A stretch of DNA of 64,000 nt, from positions 1 to 64,000 of the forward strand of contig JAZQJA010000042.1 of NCBI GenBank assembly GCA_045541455.1, given 5' to 3'. The notes below the pieces were generated by a model. The model worked only from the letters and a program-made list of their open reading frames with translations. It was not told the DNA's origin and did no database searches. Shown one piece after another: positions 32,617-41,101 of this stretch. Position 1 is the first letter of the stretch. Each line of letters opens with the position of its first letter. The stretch is from RGIG9041 sp045541455. GTDB lineage: Bacteria > Bacillota > Clostridia > Oscillospirales > QAKW01. Both the position numbers and the translations under genes were made by a program.

Positions 32617-35378
32617 AAAAATTGTTTTGTCTGATACTTTCAATAACTACTATGTTTTCATTGCTGTGTAATTATAAAATTAATACAAGCGCCGCGAGTA
32701 ACCTTCGCGGCGTTTGGGTGTGTACGGTAAAAAACCTTGACTTTCCGTCAAAAACCGGCCTTTCACAAACCCAACTCAAGTCAGAACTTGATGCCATTGT
32801 TAATACTTGTGTTGAAAAAAAGCTAAACGCAATATTTTTTCAGGTCCGTCCCAATGCTGATGCACTTTATAAATCTAATATATTTCCTTGGAGTACAACT
32901 TTGTCAGGCATACAGGGTGTAGCACCCGACAATAATTTTGACCCGCTTGAATACATAATTGAAAAAAGTCACGCAAACGGCATTCAACTTCATGCGTGGA
33001 TAAACCCGTACCGTATCGGTACCGGCGGTGAAACCGCAGTCAAATCAACGCTTTGCGATACACATCCTGCGGTGTTACACCCCGAATATACCGTTACTTG
33101 TTCTGACGGAGGGGTTTATTTTAACCCAGCCTTGCAAGAGGTGAGAGATCTCATTACAGACGGCGTTAAAGAAATTGTCCAAAACTATAATGTTGACGGT
33201 ATCCATTTTGATGACTATTTCTATCCCTACGGTGTAACTGATTTCCCCGATTTACAAGACTATGCGTCTTACGGCAAAGATTTTGCCACTGTGGAAGATT
33301 TTCGCAGAAACAATGTGAATTTACTTGTAAAAACTGTTTATAATGTCGTAAAGCAAATAAAAAAGGATGTTGAATTTGGCATAAGCCCCTTTGGAATTTG
33401 GGATAATGCATCGCAAAACCCATACGGTTCAGAAACATCGGGAATGTCGTCCTATTCTCAAATTTACGCCGACTCGCGTGCGTGGGTTCAAAACGGTTGG
33501 ATTGATTATATCTGTCCGCAGGTGTACTGGTCATTTGAAAATACTAAAGCCCCGTTTGAAACAGTAGTTAAATGGTGGGATAGTCTTTGCAGCAGTGCCA
33601 ATATAAAACTTTATATCGGCCACGCTAATTATAAGGTTGGCACAGACGAGGAAGGCTGGAATGACCCTGACCAAATTTCCCGCCAGCTGCAACTTACAGA
33701 TACTCTGTCTTCTGTTTGCGGCAATGTGTTTTTTCGTTACGGAACACTTGATAATAAAGTGAAAATACAAACGGTTGAAACACCGTCTGTTGTTTCTGAG
33801 TCGGTCAATATCGTGTCGCCATCAAGTAATGTTACAACATACGATTCAACTTATTCAATTATGGGCAGCGCAAACCCTAACCATACCATCACTGTTAACG
33901 GCATGGAAATACCGCTTACAGAACACGGTTATTTCAGTTACTATGCAACGCTTGATTTTGGCAAAAATGTTTTCATTTTTAAAAACGGTGATTCATCTAA
34001 AACTGTTACAATAACCCGTACAAAAAAAGAAACTGCAGATAATATACATAACACATTTTTTGAAAAGGATAGCGCGTATCCGTTTGATAATGCGTCGTTC
34101 TCGGGTGGGGAAACAATTACATTGTCTGTTCGTGCAAAACAAGACATTAATGTATATGCAAGATTTCTAAAAACTGATTATGCGCTTACCCAAACAAATG
34201 TTAAAGACGGTATGGCCGATTATCAGTGTACCGTTACACTACCACACGCATTTGTTAATGATATTAATTGCGGTTCACTTGTATTTTTTACAACTGACCA
34301 AAGCGGAAAAGAATATACCTATGATGCAGGTACTGTTACAGCGTTGTGCAGACCGATAGAACTTTATACACAATCTGAATGTTATATTTATAATGACTAT
34401 ACAGACGGTTCAATGATGGATAACTACCAACTGCCTCAAGGCACAAAAGTGTCTGCAACAGCATTGGTGGGTGAGCGGTACCGTCTTGTCAGTAGTAAAT
34501 GGGTTGATAAGGAAAACCTTGACAATGTGCCACCTGAAAGTGTAGATATTGAATTAGATAAAGAAAAATATACCCAAGTTACACTTACATTCAATTCAAC
34601 GCCAACCTTTGTAAGCCGCGTGACAGAAAACGGAGTTCTTGTGCTTGAAACTTATGGCGCAGGTAAACCCAAAATATCTATGGGTGAACTCATAGACGTT
34701 TCACTTATTAAAAACGGATGTGATTACACGTTGATATTTACTAAAGATACGTCTGTTACCGGTTTTTATGTATCGTCAAAAGATAATGTTGTCACAGTAT
34801 ATATTTTAAAAACACCGTCGGGAATAGAAGGCAAAACCATTGTAATAGATGCAGGCCACGGTGGTGACGATAAAGGCGCTCTTGGTCCTGCAGGTGTTGA
34901 TGGGGTGTGCGAAAACGACTTAAACCTTGCGGTTTCGCAGTTGCTTGCGGCGCGCCTTTCTAAAAAAGGTGTTAATGTCATAATGACGCGTAATGACGAC
35001 TTGACTTTACCGCTTGCTGATCGTGCACCGCTATCACGAAGCCATACACCTGATCTGTTTATTTCTATACATCATAATTCATACCCTACATCAAGCGATT
35101 TTAGTAAAGCCAGCGGAACGCTTATACTCTATTCACGAAATACAGCACTACCGCTCGGAAATGTTATAGATAAATATCTTAACATAAATCTGGGTATTGA
35201 TAGTAAAGGCGTAAATTCACAAAGCCTTAATGTGTGCCGCGACTATCGTTATCCGTGCATTTTAATTGAGTGTGGGTATGTGTGTAACCCGTCAGAATAT
35301 GAAAAATTGCTCACTGATGACTATAAAAACACCTTGTGTGACAATATAGTAACGGCACTTTGTCAATATTTTAATTAA
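32613..35378 (+). CDS. Secreted GHL10-amidase_3 fusion, cell-wall hydrolase
   Basis: A 921-residue secreted protein. After a signal peptide (about 1-28), a glycosyl-hydrolase-like 10 domain (about 30-385) starts with LRGVWVCTVKNLDFPS and has FFQVRPNADALY, HAWINPYRI and DGIHFDDYFYP. Beta-rich linker domains follow. The C-terminal zinc N-acetylmuramoyl-L-alanine amidase (about 740-921) has ligands in VIDAGHGGDDKG, ENDLNLAV and SIHHNS, and the catalytic Glu in LIECGYVCNPSEYE. Both halves point to peptidoglycan: the amidase cuts the sugar-peptide bond, and GHL10 proteins are thought to act on denuded glycan. Last gene of the cluster from ysxC onward. Confidence 0.88.
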   Translation: MKKLFCLILSITTMFSLLCNYKINTSAASNLRGVWVCTVKNLDFPSKTGLSQTQLKSELDAIVNTCVEKKLNAIFFQVRPNADALYKSNIFPWSTTLSGIQGVAPDNNFDPLEYIIEKSHANGIQLHAWINPYRIGTGGETAVKSTLCDTHPAVLHPEYTVTCSDGGVYFNPALQEVRDLITDGVKEIVQNYNVDGIHFDDYFYPYGVTDFPDLQDYASYGKDFATVEDFRRNNVNLLVKTVYNVVKQIKKDVEFGISPFGIWDNASQNPYGSETSGMSSYSQIYADSRAWVQNGWIDYICPQVYWSFENTKAPFETVVKWWDSLCSSANIKLYIGHANYKVGTDEEGWNDPDQISRQLQLTDTLSSVCGNVFFRYGTLDNKVKIQTVETPSVVSESVNIVSPSSNVTTYDSTYSIMGSANPNHTITVNGMEIPLTEHGYFSYYATLDFGKNVFIFKNGDSSKTVTITRTKKETADNIHNTFFEKDSAYPFDNASFSGGETITLSVRAKQDINVYARFLKTDYALTQTNVKDGMADYQCTVTLPHAFVNDINCGSLVFFTTDQSGKEYTYDAGTVTALCRPIELYTQSECYIYNDYTDGSMMDNYQLPQGTKVSATALVGERYRLVSSKWVDKENLDNVPPESVDIELDKEKYTQVTLTFNSTPTFVSRVTENGVLVLETYGAGKPKISMGELIDVSLIKNGCDYTLIFTKDTSVTGFYVSSKDNVVTVYILKTPSGIEGKTIVIDAGHGGDDKGALGPAGVDGVCENDLNLAVSQLLAARLSKKGVNVIMTRNDDLTLPLADRAPLSRSHTPDLFISIHHNSYPTSSDFSKASGTLILYSRNTALPLGNVIDKYLNINLGIDSKGVNSQSLNVCRDYRYPCILIECGYVCNPSEYEKLLTDDYKNTLCDNIVTALCQYFN

Positions 35379-35383
35379 AAATA

Positions 35384-35412
35384 TTGAATTTGCAAAAAAT
35401 GTTATATATAAT
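35384..35412 (+). promoter_or_regulatory. Likely sigma-A promoter of ackA
   Basis: TTGAAT (35384-35389), exactly 17 bp, then TATAAT (35407-35412), 32 bp before the ATG. Confidence 0.65.
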
Positions 35413-35444
35413 ATAGAATTGTAAATAAAATACGGAGGCGCAAA

Positions 35445-36659
35445 ATGAAAGTATTAGTAATTAATGCCGGAAGTTCATCGCTTAAGTTCCAACTTATTGA
35501 TATGGACGGCGAAAAACTTATTGCCAAAGGCAACTGTGAATGCATCGGTGAAGACGAAGGCGTTTTCAGTTATAAGGTTGGCGAACAGGAACGTACTGTT
35601 TTCAAAAAGAAAACAGTAATAAAAGACCATAAAGAAGCATTTAAAATGATTATGCATGAACTTGTTGATGGAGAAGAAAGCGTTATTTCTTCTCTTGATG
35701 AGATAAATGCAGTCGGACATAGGGTTGTTCAGGGCGGTGACCTTTATGCACAGTCAACGCTTATCACCGAAAAGGTTATTAAAGACATTGACGATCTTGC
35801 AGTGCTCGCTCCATTACATAATAAAGCACATGTTGTAGGTATACGTGCTTGCGTTGAAGTTTTGGGCGAAAATGTGCCGCAGGTTGCAGTGTTTGATACA
35901 TCTTTCCACCAGACAATGCCGGCAAAAGCATATATGTTTGCAATTCCGCATGAGTATTATGACAAATACCATGTTCGCCGCTATGGTGCTCACGGCACAT
36001 CTCATAGATATGTAAGTGCTGAGTGTGCTCGACTGATGGGTAAAGACATTTCTGAACTCAAAATTATAACCTGCCATATTGGTAATGGCGCCTCAATTAC
36101 CGCTGTTAAAAACGGTAAGGTTGTAGACACATCAATGGGTCTTACCCCCGTTGACGGTTTTCTTATGGGTACACGCAGCGGCTCTATTGACCCGTCGGTT
36201 TTAACCTTTATCGCAGAAAAAGAAAATTTAAGTGCACACGATATTGATGTTATGTGTAATAAAAAATCCGGACTTTTAGGTATTTCCGGTCTTTCAAATG
36301 ACAGCCGTACAGTTAATGAGGCTGCAGAGCATGGTGATCCTAACAGTGTTCTTGCAATAGAAATGCAACATTACCAGATAATTAAATTTATCGGTTCTTA
36401 TGCGGCAGCTATGAACGGTGTTGATGCAATTGTATTTACAGCAGGTATCGGCGAAAATGACCCGTTGTTACGCCGTAAAGTTTTAGAAGGCCTTACATAT
36501 CTCGGTGTTGAACAGGATTACGATGCTAACAGCGTTGCTCACTGTAAAGAAAATACTAAGGTTACAACAGATAATTCAAAAGTTGCGGCATTTATTATCC
36601 CTACAAATGAAGAACTTGTAATCGCGCGTGATACCGTTGAAATCGTAAATAACTTATAA
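35445..36659 (+). CDS. ackA: Acetate kinase
   Basis: A 404-residue ASKHA kinase that makes ATP from acetyl phosphate at the end of acetate fermentation. Signatures: VINAGSSSLKFQLI at the start, TSMGLTPVDGFLMGTRSG and FTAGIGENDPLLRRKV. GGAGG lies 8 bp before the ATG. No pta gene is adjacent. It is followed by a large inverted-repeat element and faces pcrA. Confidence 0.98.
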   Translation: MKVLVINAGSSSLKFQLIDMDGEKLIAKGNCECIGEDEGVFSYKVGEQERTVFKKKTVIKDHKEAFKMIMHELVDGEESVISSLDEINAVGHRVVQGGDLYAQSTLITEKVIKDIDDLAVLAPLHNKAHVVGIRACVEVLGENVPQVAVFDTSFHQTMPAKAYMFAIPHEYYDKYHVRRYGAHGTSHRYVSAECARLMGKDISELKIITCHIGNGASITAVKNGKVVDTSMGLTPVDGFLMGTRSGSIDPSVLTFIAEKENLSAHDIDVMCNKKSGLLGISGLSNDSRTVNEAAEHGDPNSVLAIEMQHYQIIKFIGSYAAAMNGVDAIVFTAGIGENDPLLRRKVLEGLTYLGVEQDYDANSVAHCKENTKVTTDNSKVAAFIIPTNEELVIARDTVEIVNNL

Positions 36660-36661
36660 AA

Positions 36662-36911
36662 ATACAGCCTCACTGTTAGTGTGATACTCCAAGCGGAGTA
36701 TCACGCTGACAATAGTCAGCATATCACTTAACAGACAAAAAGAAAGAGAAGACTCGTTACTCAAACGAACCTTCTCTTTTCTGTTGTTCTGTGGGTTTGG
36801 GCTACTGCCCAACTACGTTTGTACGTACAAATAATGCTGGTTCTTAACTAGAATTGAAAGTACGTTCAAATTTTCCGTTAAGGACATTGCCTTTTAAGTG
36901 AGGCTGTTTTT
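36662..36911. other. Densely structured intergenic element between ackA and pcrA (candidate ncRNA or MITE-like element)
   Basis: Almost the entire 245-bp spacer folds. An 11-bp perfect inverted repeat closes it: ACAGCCTCACT (36664-36674) with AGTGAGGCTGT (36897-36907). Inside are GCTGAC-AATA-GTCAGC (36705-36720), a 16-bp stem with loop AAGC (36675-36710) that shares the GCTGAC arm, a long stem around 36740-36785, TTGGGC-TACT-GCCCAA (36797-36812), the palindrome TTTGTACGTACAAA (36818-36831), CTGGTT-CTT-AACTAG (36837-36851) and TTAAGG-ACATTG-CCTTTTAA. No ORF is present. T-rich flanks on both outer ends would let it act as a terminator for both convergent genes. It could be a structured RNA, a miniature inverted-repeat element, or both. 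Confidence 0.7.
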
Positions 36912-39164
36912 TTATACTTTTACAAGTTTTGCGAAGTTTGCCATAACCTTTTTAATACCAACATTGTCAAAATTAATTTCCAGCAAAACATCGCCGCCCA
37001 TCGCTTTTTTAGATAGCAAAACACCTTCGCCAAAGGTTTTGTGTAGCACCCTGTCGCCGACGTCAAAATCAAGTTTTACAGCAGTGGGTGTAGTTGGCTT
37101 AAGTATGCCTGTTGTACTAACGGTAGGTGTCACCTTACGTGTTGTGACTTTTGACGAAAAGCTGTATCCGCTATAACCGCTAAATGAATGTGCTGTTTCG
37201 TTGGTCTTGTCTTTGTTGTAAAGGTATTTTATAAGGCTTGTCGGTATTTCCTTTAAAAATCTCGATGGCTTGTTGTATTTTGTATTGCCAAATATTGTTC
37301 TGCGCTGGGTGTGTGTGATGTAAAGGCGTTTTCTTGCGCGTGTTATACCAACATACATCAGCCTGCGTTCTTCTTCCAACTCGGCATCGGATTCCATGCT
37401 GCGCTGACTTGGAAATAATCCCTCTTCGGTGCCAACTATAAATACATTATTAAACTCGAGCCCTTTTGCACTGTGCAAGGTCATTAAGATAACTCTGTCG
37501 TCACTGTCATCAAGATTGTCAATGTCAGTCATTAACGCAATTTCTTCTAAAAATGCAGCAAGCGTGGCATCCTCACTTTGCGTTTCAAAAACAACAGCTG
37601 TTGAAACAAGTTCCGCAATGTTGTTTATACGGTCTTTTGCCTCCTCTGTGTTTTCTGCCTCTAGCATAGAAATATAGCCCGAACGCACCGCAATTTCGCG
37701 TATTAACTCAGATAATGGCACGCTGTCTTTTAAAACACGCATTGAGTCTATAAACTCTGTAAAGTCTTTAAGCTTTGCAGCACTTCTCGTGATTTCGGGA
37801 AAACTAAATGCGTTTGCCGCAACATCAAACATTGAAAGAGAATTTTGCTGTGCCAGTGTATTTAGCGTATCAACTGTCGCTTGTCCGATTTTTCGCTTGG
37901 GCTCGTTAATTATTCTTACAAGCCTTAGGTCGTCTGCTGTGTTGTGAACAAGATAGAGATAAGAAAGAATATCTTTAATCTCTTTTCGCTCGTAAAATCG
38001 CATACCGCCGATAATTTTATAAGGCACACCGCTTTTGACAAGCATTTGTTCTATTGCGTTTGATTGCGCGTTTGTACGGTATAAAACTGCAAAATCACCG
38101 TAGTGCATATCCTCGGTGGCAACGTCGTCAAGTATGGTGTCTGCAATAAAAAGACTTTCGCGGTATTCGTCATCAAGCATATTTTCATAAATTAGTTCGC
38201 CGTCACCTTGGGCAGTCCAAAGGGTTTTGCCTTTGCGCTCCGTATTGTTTGAAATAACATTGTTTGCAGCGTTTAAAATATTTCCTGTAGAACGGTAGTT
38301 CTGCTCAAGCCGTATAACCGTCGCATTTTTAAAACTTTTTTCAAAAGATAAAATATTTTCAATTGTTGCACCGCGGAATTTGTAAATACTCTGGTCATCG
38401 TCACCAACAACGCATAAGTTTTGGTGTCCGCTTTGTAACTGATAAATAAGCCTGTACTGAAGCGGATTTGTGTCTTGATATTCGTCGACCATTATATATT
38501 TAAATCTGCTTGCATAATAATCGAGAATATCTGGGTGCATATCAAACAGGATTACTGTTTTTAAAATAATATCGTCAAAATCAAGAGCGTTTGATTGCTT
38601 TAGTTTTTTTTCATAAGCTTCGTATAGTTTGCAAATGTCGTTGTTGTATGTATCATTGCCGAAATTCTCAGTGTAATGGGCAGGAGATATTTCATTGTCT
38701 TTACATTGCGAGATGCGGCTTAGCACTGCACGGGGCGGTAATATCTGCGGGTCAATTCCAAACTCTTTTTGGCATGCTTTTATAACGCGAAGCGAGTCGT
38801 CGGTATCAAAAATCGAAAAGTCGTTTGAATAACCTATTGCTTCAATGTTACGGCGAAGTATTCTTGCACAAAAACTGTGAAAAGTAGATGCCGATATGCC
38901 CTCGCCGTCTTTACCAAGCAGATTGTCAATTCGTGTTGTTAGTTCTTTTGCTGCTTTGTTTGTAAAGGTTATGGCGAGTATATTCCACGGCTTGCAAAGA
39001 CCTTTTGCCAGTATATTTGCAATTCTGCTTATAAGCACAGTAGTTTTACCGCTACCTGCACCTGCAAGTATAAGTAAATGCCCTTCGGTATGCTCAATTG
39101 CACGCCGTTGCATATCGTTCATTTTTAAAAGTTGTGCATTAATTTTTTCGGTAGTGGTTTCCAT
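36912..39164 (-). CDS. pcrA: ATP-dependent DNA helicase PcrA/UvrD
   Basis: A 750-residue superfamily 1A helicase: Walker A LAGAGSGKTT (about 33-42), Walker B DEYQDTNPLQ, motif IV LEQNYRSTGNIL, motif VI VGITRARKRLYITHTQ, and a C-terminal Tudor-like segment DVGDRVLHKTFGEGVLL that contacts RNA polymerase in relatives. It acts in nucleotide excision repair and removal of roadblocks. GGAGG precedes ATG 39164. Single gene, ending at the structured element. Confidence 0.97.
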   Translation of the reverse strand: METTTEKINAQLLKMNDMQRRAIEHTEGHLLILAGAGSGKTTVLISRIANILAKGLCKPWNILAITFTNKAAKELTTRIDNLLGKDGEGISASTFHSFCARILRRNIEAIGYSNDFSIFDTDDSLRVIKACQKEFGIDPQILPPRAVLSRISQCKDNEISPAHYTENFGNDTYNNDICKLYEAYEKKLKQSNALDFDDIILKTVILFDMHPDILDYYASRFKYIMVDEYQDTNPLQYRLIYQLQSGHQNLCVVGDDDQSIYKFRGATIENILSFEKSFKNATVIRLEQNYRSTGNILNAANNVISNNTERKGKTLWTAQGDGELIYENMLDDEYRESLFIADTILDDVATEDMHYGDFAVLYRTNAQSNAIEQMLVKSGVPYKIIGGMRFYERKEIKDILSYLYLVHNTADDLRLVRIINEPKRKIGQATVDTLNTLAQQNSLSMFDVAANAFSFPEITRSAAKLKDFTEFIDSMRVLKDSVPLSELIREIAVRSGYISMLEAENTEEAKDRINNIAELVSTAVVFETQSEDATLAAFLEEIALMTDIDNLDDSDDRVILMTLHSAKGLEFNNVFIVGTEEGLFPSQRSMESDAELEEERRLMYVGITRARKRLYITHTQRRTIFGNTKYNKPSRFLKEIPTSLIKYLYNKDKTNETAHSFSGYSGYSFSSKVTTRKVTPTVSTTGILKPTTPTAVKLDFDVGDRVLHKTFGEGVLLSKKAMGGDVLLEINFDNVGIKKVMANFAKLVKV

Positions 39165-39193
39165 TGTAGTCCTCCGTTTTTAGTCACCTCAAT

Positions 39194-39222
39194 ATTTTAA
39201 CATAAAAAGACTTTGTTGTGAA
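39194..39222 (-). promoter_or_regulatory. Likely promoter of pcrA
   Basis: On the minus strand TTCACA (39217-39222), 17 bp, TAAAAT (39194-39199), 29 bp upstream of the start. Confidence 0.5.
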
Positions 39223-39245
39223 TATGTTAAATTATTTTTCTTTCC

Positions 39246-39274
39246 TTTACAAATTTATTTATTTATGCTATTAT
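39246..39274 (+). promoter_or_regulatory. Likely promoter of the 95-aa hypothetical gene
   Basis: TTTACA (39246-39251), 17 bp, TATTAT (39269-39274), 31 bp before the ATG at 39306; divergent from the pcrA promoter. Confidence 0.5.
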
Positions 39275-39305
39275 ATATGTTGATTAATATATAAGGAGAA
39301 TCATT

Positions 39306-39593
39306 ATGCCTGCTAAAAATAATAAATCAGCATATTTCACATATAAGGGTTTGCCCCTTGTGCGCTGTAAAAACTATCTTTATTACGGTGACCCTTCAAA
39401 AAGTCATATAATCTTTTTGTCAGTTTTAGCAACAGGAGAAAACGATATTCCTACTAAAGTATCGGTTGATCTTTTGCTTACGGACGAGTCGTTGCCTCCG
39501 CAGCAGCGTCTGTTAAAACGTGGTGAGAAAAAAAGCCTTTATGACGCGCTTGATATTGGTCTTGTATGGTTACAACGCGCGTTAAAAGATTAA
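39306..39593 (+). CDS. Small conserved hypothetical protein
   Basis: A 95-residue soluble protein with no signal or membrane segment. Recognisable pieces are YFTYKGLPLVRCKNYLYYGD, DIPTKVSVDLLLTDESLPPQ and a C-terminal amphipathic helix ALDIGLVWLQRALKD. I do not know the family. AAGGAG lies 7 bp before the ATG, and codon use matches the neighbours, so it is very likely real. It is followed by a membrane protein gene 27 bp downstream. Confidence 0.75.
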   Translation: MPAKNNKSAYFTYKGLPLVRCKNYLYYGDPSKSHIIFLSVLATGENDIPTKVSVDLLLTDESLPPQQRLLKRGEKKSLYDALDIGLVWLQRALKD

Positions 39594-39620
39594 GTAAAAT
39601 AATTTTAAGGAGATTTTATT

Positions 39621-40388
39621 ATGTATTCGTTTCCTGGTTATGGATATTATGAAGATTTTAATTACGGTAATTTGCCGTCAGTTTCTTCAGACTCGGTTAT
39701 TGGTATTGCATTTTTAGTGCTTGCGTTGGTTTTGTTGTTTGCACTTGCAATTTGTGCTGTTATATATGTTTTTTCTGCAATCGGCACATATAAAATTGCA
39801 AAAAATCGTAATATGAACGCACCGTATCTTGCGTTTATTCCTGTTGCAAATGTTTATCTGCTTGGCTTAATTGCAGACGATATCGAAAGAACTATGGGCA
39901 AAAAGACTTCTTATGCTAAAAAACTATTGGTTTTAAGCATTATAACATTTGCAATATCTATATTTATGATGCCAATTTCTTTTATAAGCGGTTTTGCAAC
40001 CGGAATGGGTTCAACAGCTCTTGCAACAGCAATGCTTATTCCCGAAGTTTTACTTGCAGTTGCTTCATTTGTTATTGCAATTGTGCTTGCAGTATACGAG
40101 TATATTGTAATTTACAAAATTTTCAAAGAATATTCACCTGAAAATGCAACGTTGTTCTTGGTTCTCTCAGTGCTCTTTTCTATTCATCCGTTTATTCTTT
40201 TTGCTATTAGAAACAAAAAAAGCGGTTACGAAAAATGGCTTGAAGAACAACAAAAAATGCGTGCTGCTCAATCATTTACTCAAACTCAGCCAACTATAGA
40301 AACAGAGGGTTCAGAACAAACAGAAAATCCAACCGAAACCGATTTAGAACAGCCGGACGAACAACCTGTAGAACAAACTATTGAATAA
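39621..40388 (+). CDS. Integral membrane protein of unknown function
   Basis: A 255-residue protein with about five hydrophobic segments (about 24-54, 66-82, 94-125, 135-160, 172-194), the motif APYLAFIPVANVYLLG typical of small clostridial membrane proteins, and a cytoplasmic-looking tail (205-255) rich in Glu, Gln and Thr. AAGGAG precedes the ATG. The function is not known. Confidence 0.8.
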   Translation: MYSFPGYGYYEDFNYGNLPSVSSDSVIGIAFLVLALVLLFALAICAVIYVFSAIGTYKIAKNRNMNAPYLAFIPVANVYLLGLIADDIERTMGKKTSYAKKLLVLSIITFAISIFMMPISFISGFATGMGSTALATAMLIPEVLLAVASFVIAIVLAVYEYIVIYKIFKEYSPENATLFLVLSVLFSIHPFILFAIRNKKSGYEKWLEEQQKMRAAQSFTQTQPTIETEGSEQTENPTETDLEQPDEQPVEQTIE

Positions 40389-40426
40389 AAATAATCCCCA
40401 AACCAAAAGGTTTGGGGATTATTTTT
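40386..40426. terminator. Bidirectional terminator between the membrane protein gene and hpf
   Basis: AAATAATCCCCAAACC-AAAA-GGTTTGGGGATTATTT, a perfect 16-bp or longer stem with A/T runs on both sides; it overlaps the TAA of the upstream gene. Confidence 0.92.
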
Positions 40427-40433
40427 ATGTCAT

Positions 40434-40949
40434 TTATTTATCTGCTTCCAGTATGCCGTAATCACCATCAAAACGTTTATAAACTATACATACTTTGCCT
40501 TTCTCGTTTTGATACATAAAAAAGGTGTGCCCAAGCATATTCATTTCAAGTATAGCATCTTCATCGCTCATCGGTGTAAGGGCAACCTTTTTAGTGCGTG
40601 CTATAATATAATCTTCTTGATCTGTAAAATCATCTTCAAAAGGTAGCGGTGTTCCTTGATACAACCGCCGTTCAAGACGCGTTTTATTTTTTCTTATTTG
40701 TCGGATAAGTAAATCTATTATTTCATCAACGCAAGCGGTCACACTTTTTCCCGAGCGCTGTGCGCGAAAATACATGCCTTTATCGGATACGGTAATTTCC
40801 ACATCCATATTTTCCCGTGTCTTTGATACTGTCACGGTGGCTATAGCGTTGTCACTGAAAAATTTAGTAAGTCTTATCAGTTTTTTCTCAATAAGATTTT
40901 GGTCTTTTTCAGTTAAATTAACTTTTCTTAAGTTAAATGTCGTTTTCAT
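40434..40949 (-). CDS. hpf: Ribosome hibernation-promoting factor, long form
   Basis: A 171-residue long HPF: an N-terminal RaiA-type domain (MKTTFNLRKVNLTEKDQNLI) that binds the 30S decoding channel, a linker, and a C-terminal dimerisation domain (about 115-171) with YIIARTKKVALTPMSDEDAI and GHTFFMYQNE, which joins two 70S into 100S. I start at ATG 40949 because CGGAGG lies 9 bp upstream at 40959-40963; an earlier in-frame start at 41003 would be inside a hairpin. Confidence 0.93.
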   Translation of the reverse strand: MKTTFNLRKVNLTEKDQNLIEKKLIRLTKFFSDNAIATVTVSKTRENMDVEITVSDKGMYFRAQRSGKSVTACVDEIIDLLIRQIRKNKTRLERRLYQGTPLPFEDDFTDQEDYIIARTKKVALTPMSDEDAILEMNMLGHTFFMYQNEKGKVCIVYKRFDGDYGILEADK

Positions 40950-40970
40950 AATTTTAGCCTCCGATTTGTG

Positions 40971-41000
40971 TATTTGATAAAGTCCTTGCTTTATCAAATA
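40971..41000 (-). promoter_or_regulatory. 12-bp hairpin in the hpf leader
   Basis: TATTTGATAAAG-N6-CTTTATCAAATA is a perfect inverted repeat. On the hpf transcript its loop and edge read GCAAGGAC, and the stem ends 7 nt before the Shine-Dalgarno. It could be an operator or an mRNA structure; there is no U-tract. Confidence 0.5.
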
Positions 41001-41069
41001 CATTGTATCACATAAATGACAAAAAATAAATACTTTTTATAAAAAAATTATGAAAAATGTATAAAATAA

Positions 41070-41101
41070 ACAAAAAATAAAACCGACTGAATCAGTCGGT
41101 T
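41070..41101 (-). terminator. Terminator of the yabP-yabQ-divIC operon, overlapping the divIC stop
   Basis: On the minus strand ACCGACTG-ATT-CAGTCGGT is followed by TTTTATTTTTT. The stem contains the last divIC codons and its TGA. Confidence 0.88.

Noticed and set aside
36662..36911. The ackA-pcrA element considered as tmRNA, RNase P, SRP RNA, 6S RNA or a hammerhead ribozyme
   Set aside because: None of the hallmark sequences of these RNAs is present, and the fold is a string of small hairpins inside one closing stem.
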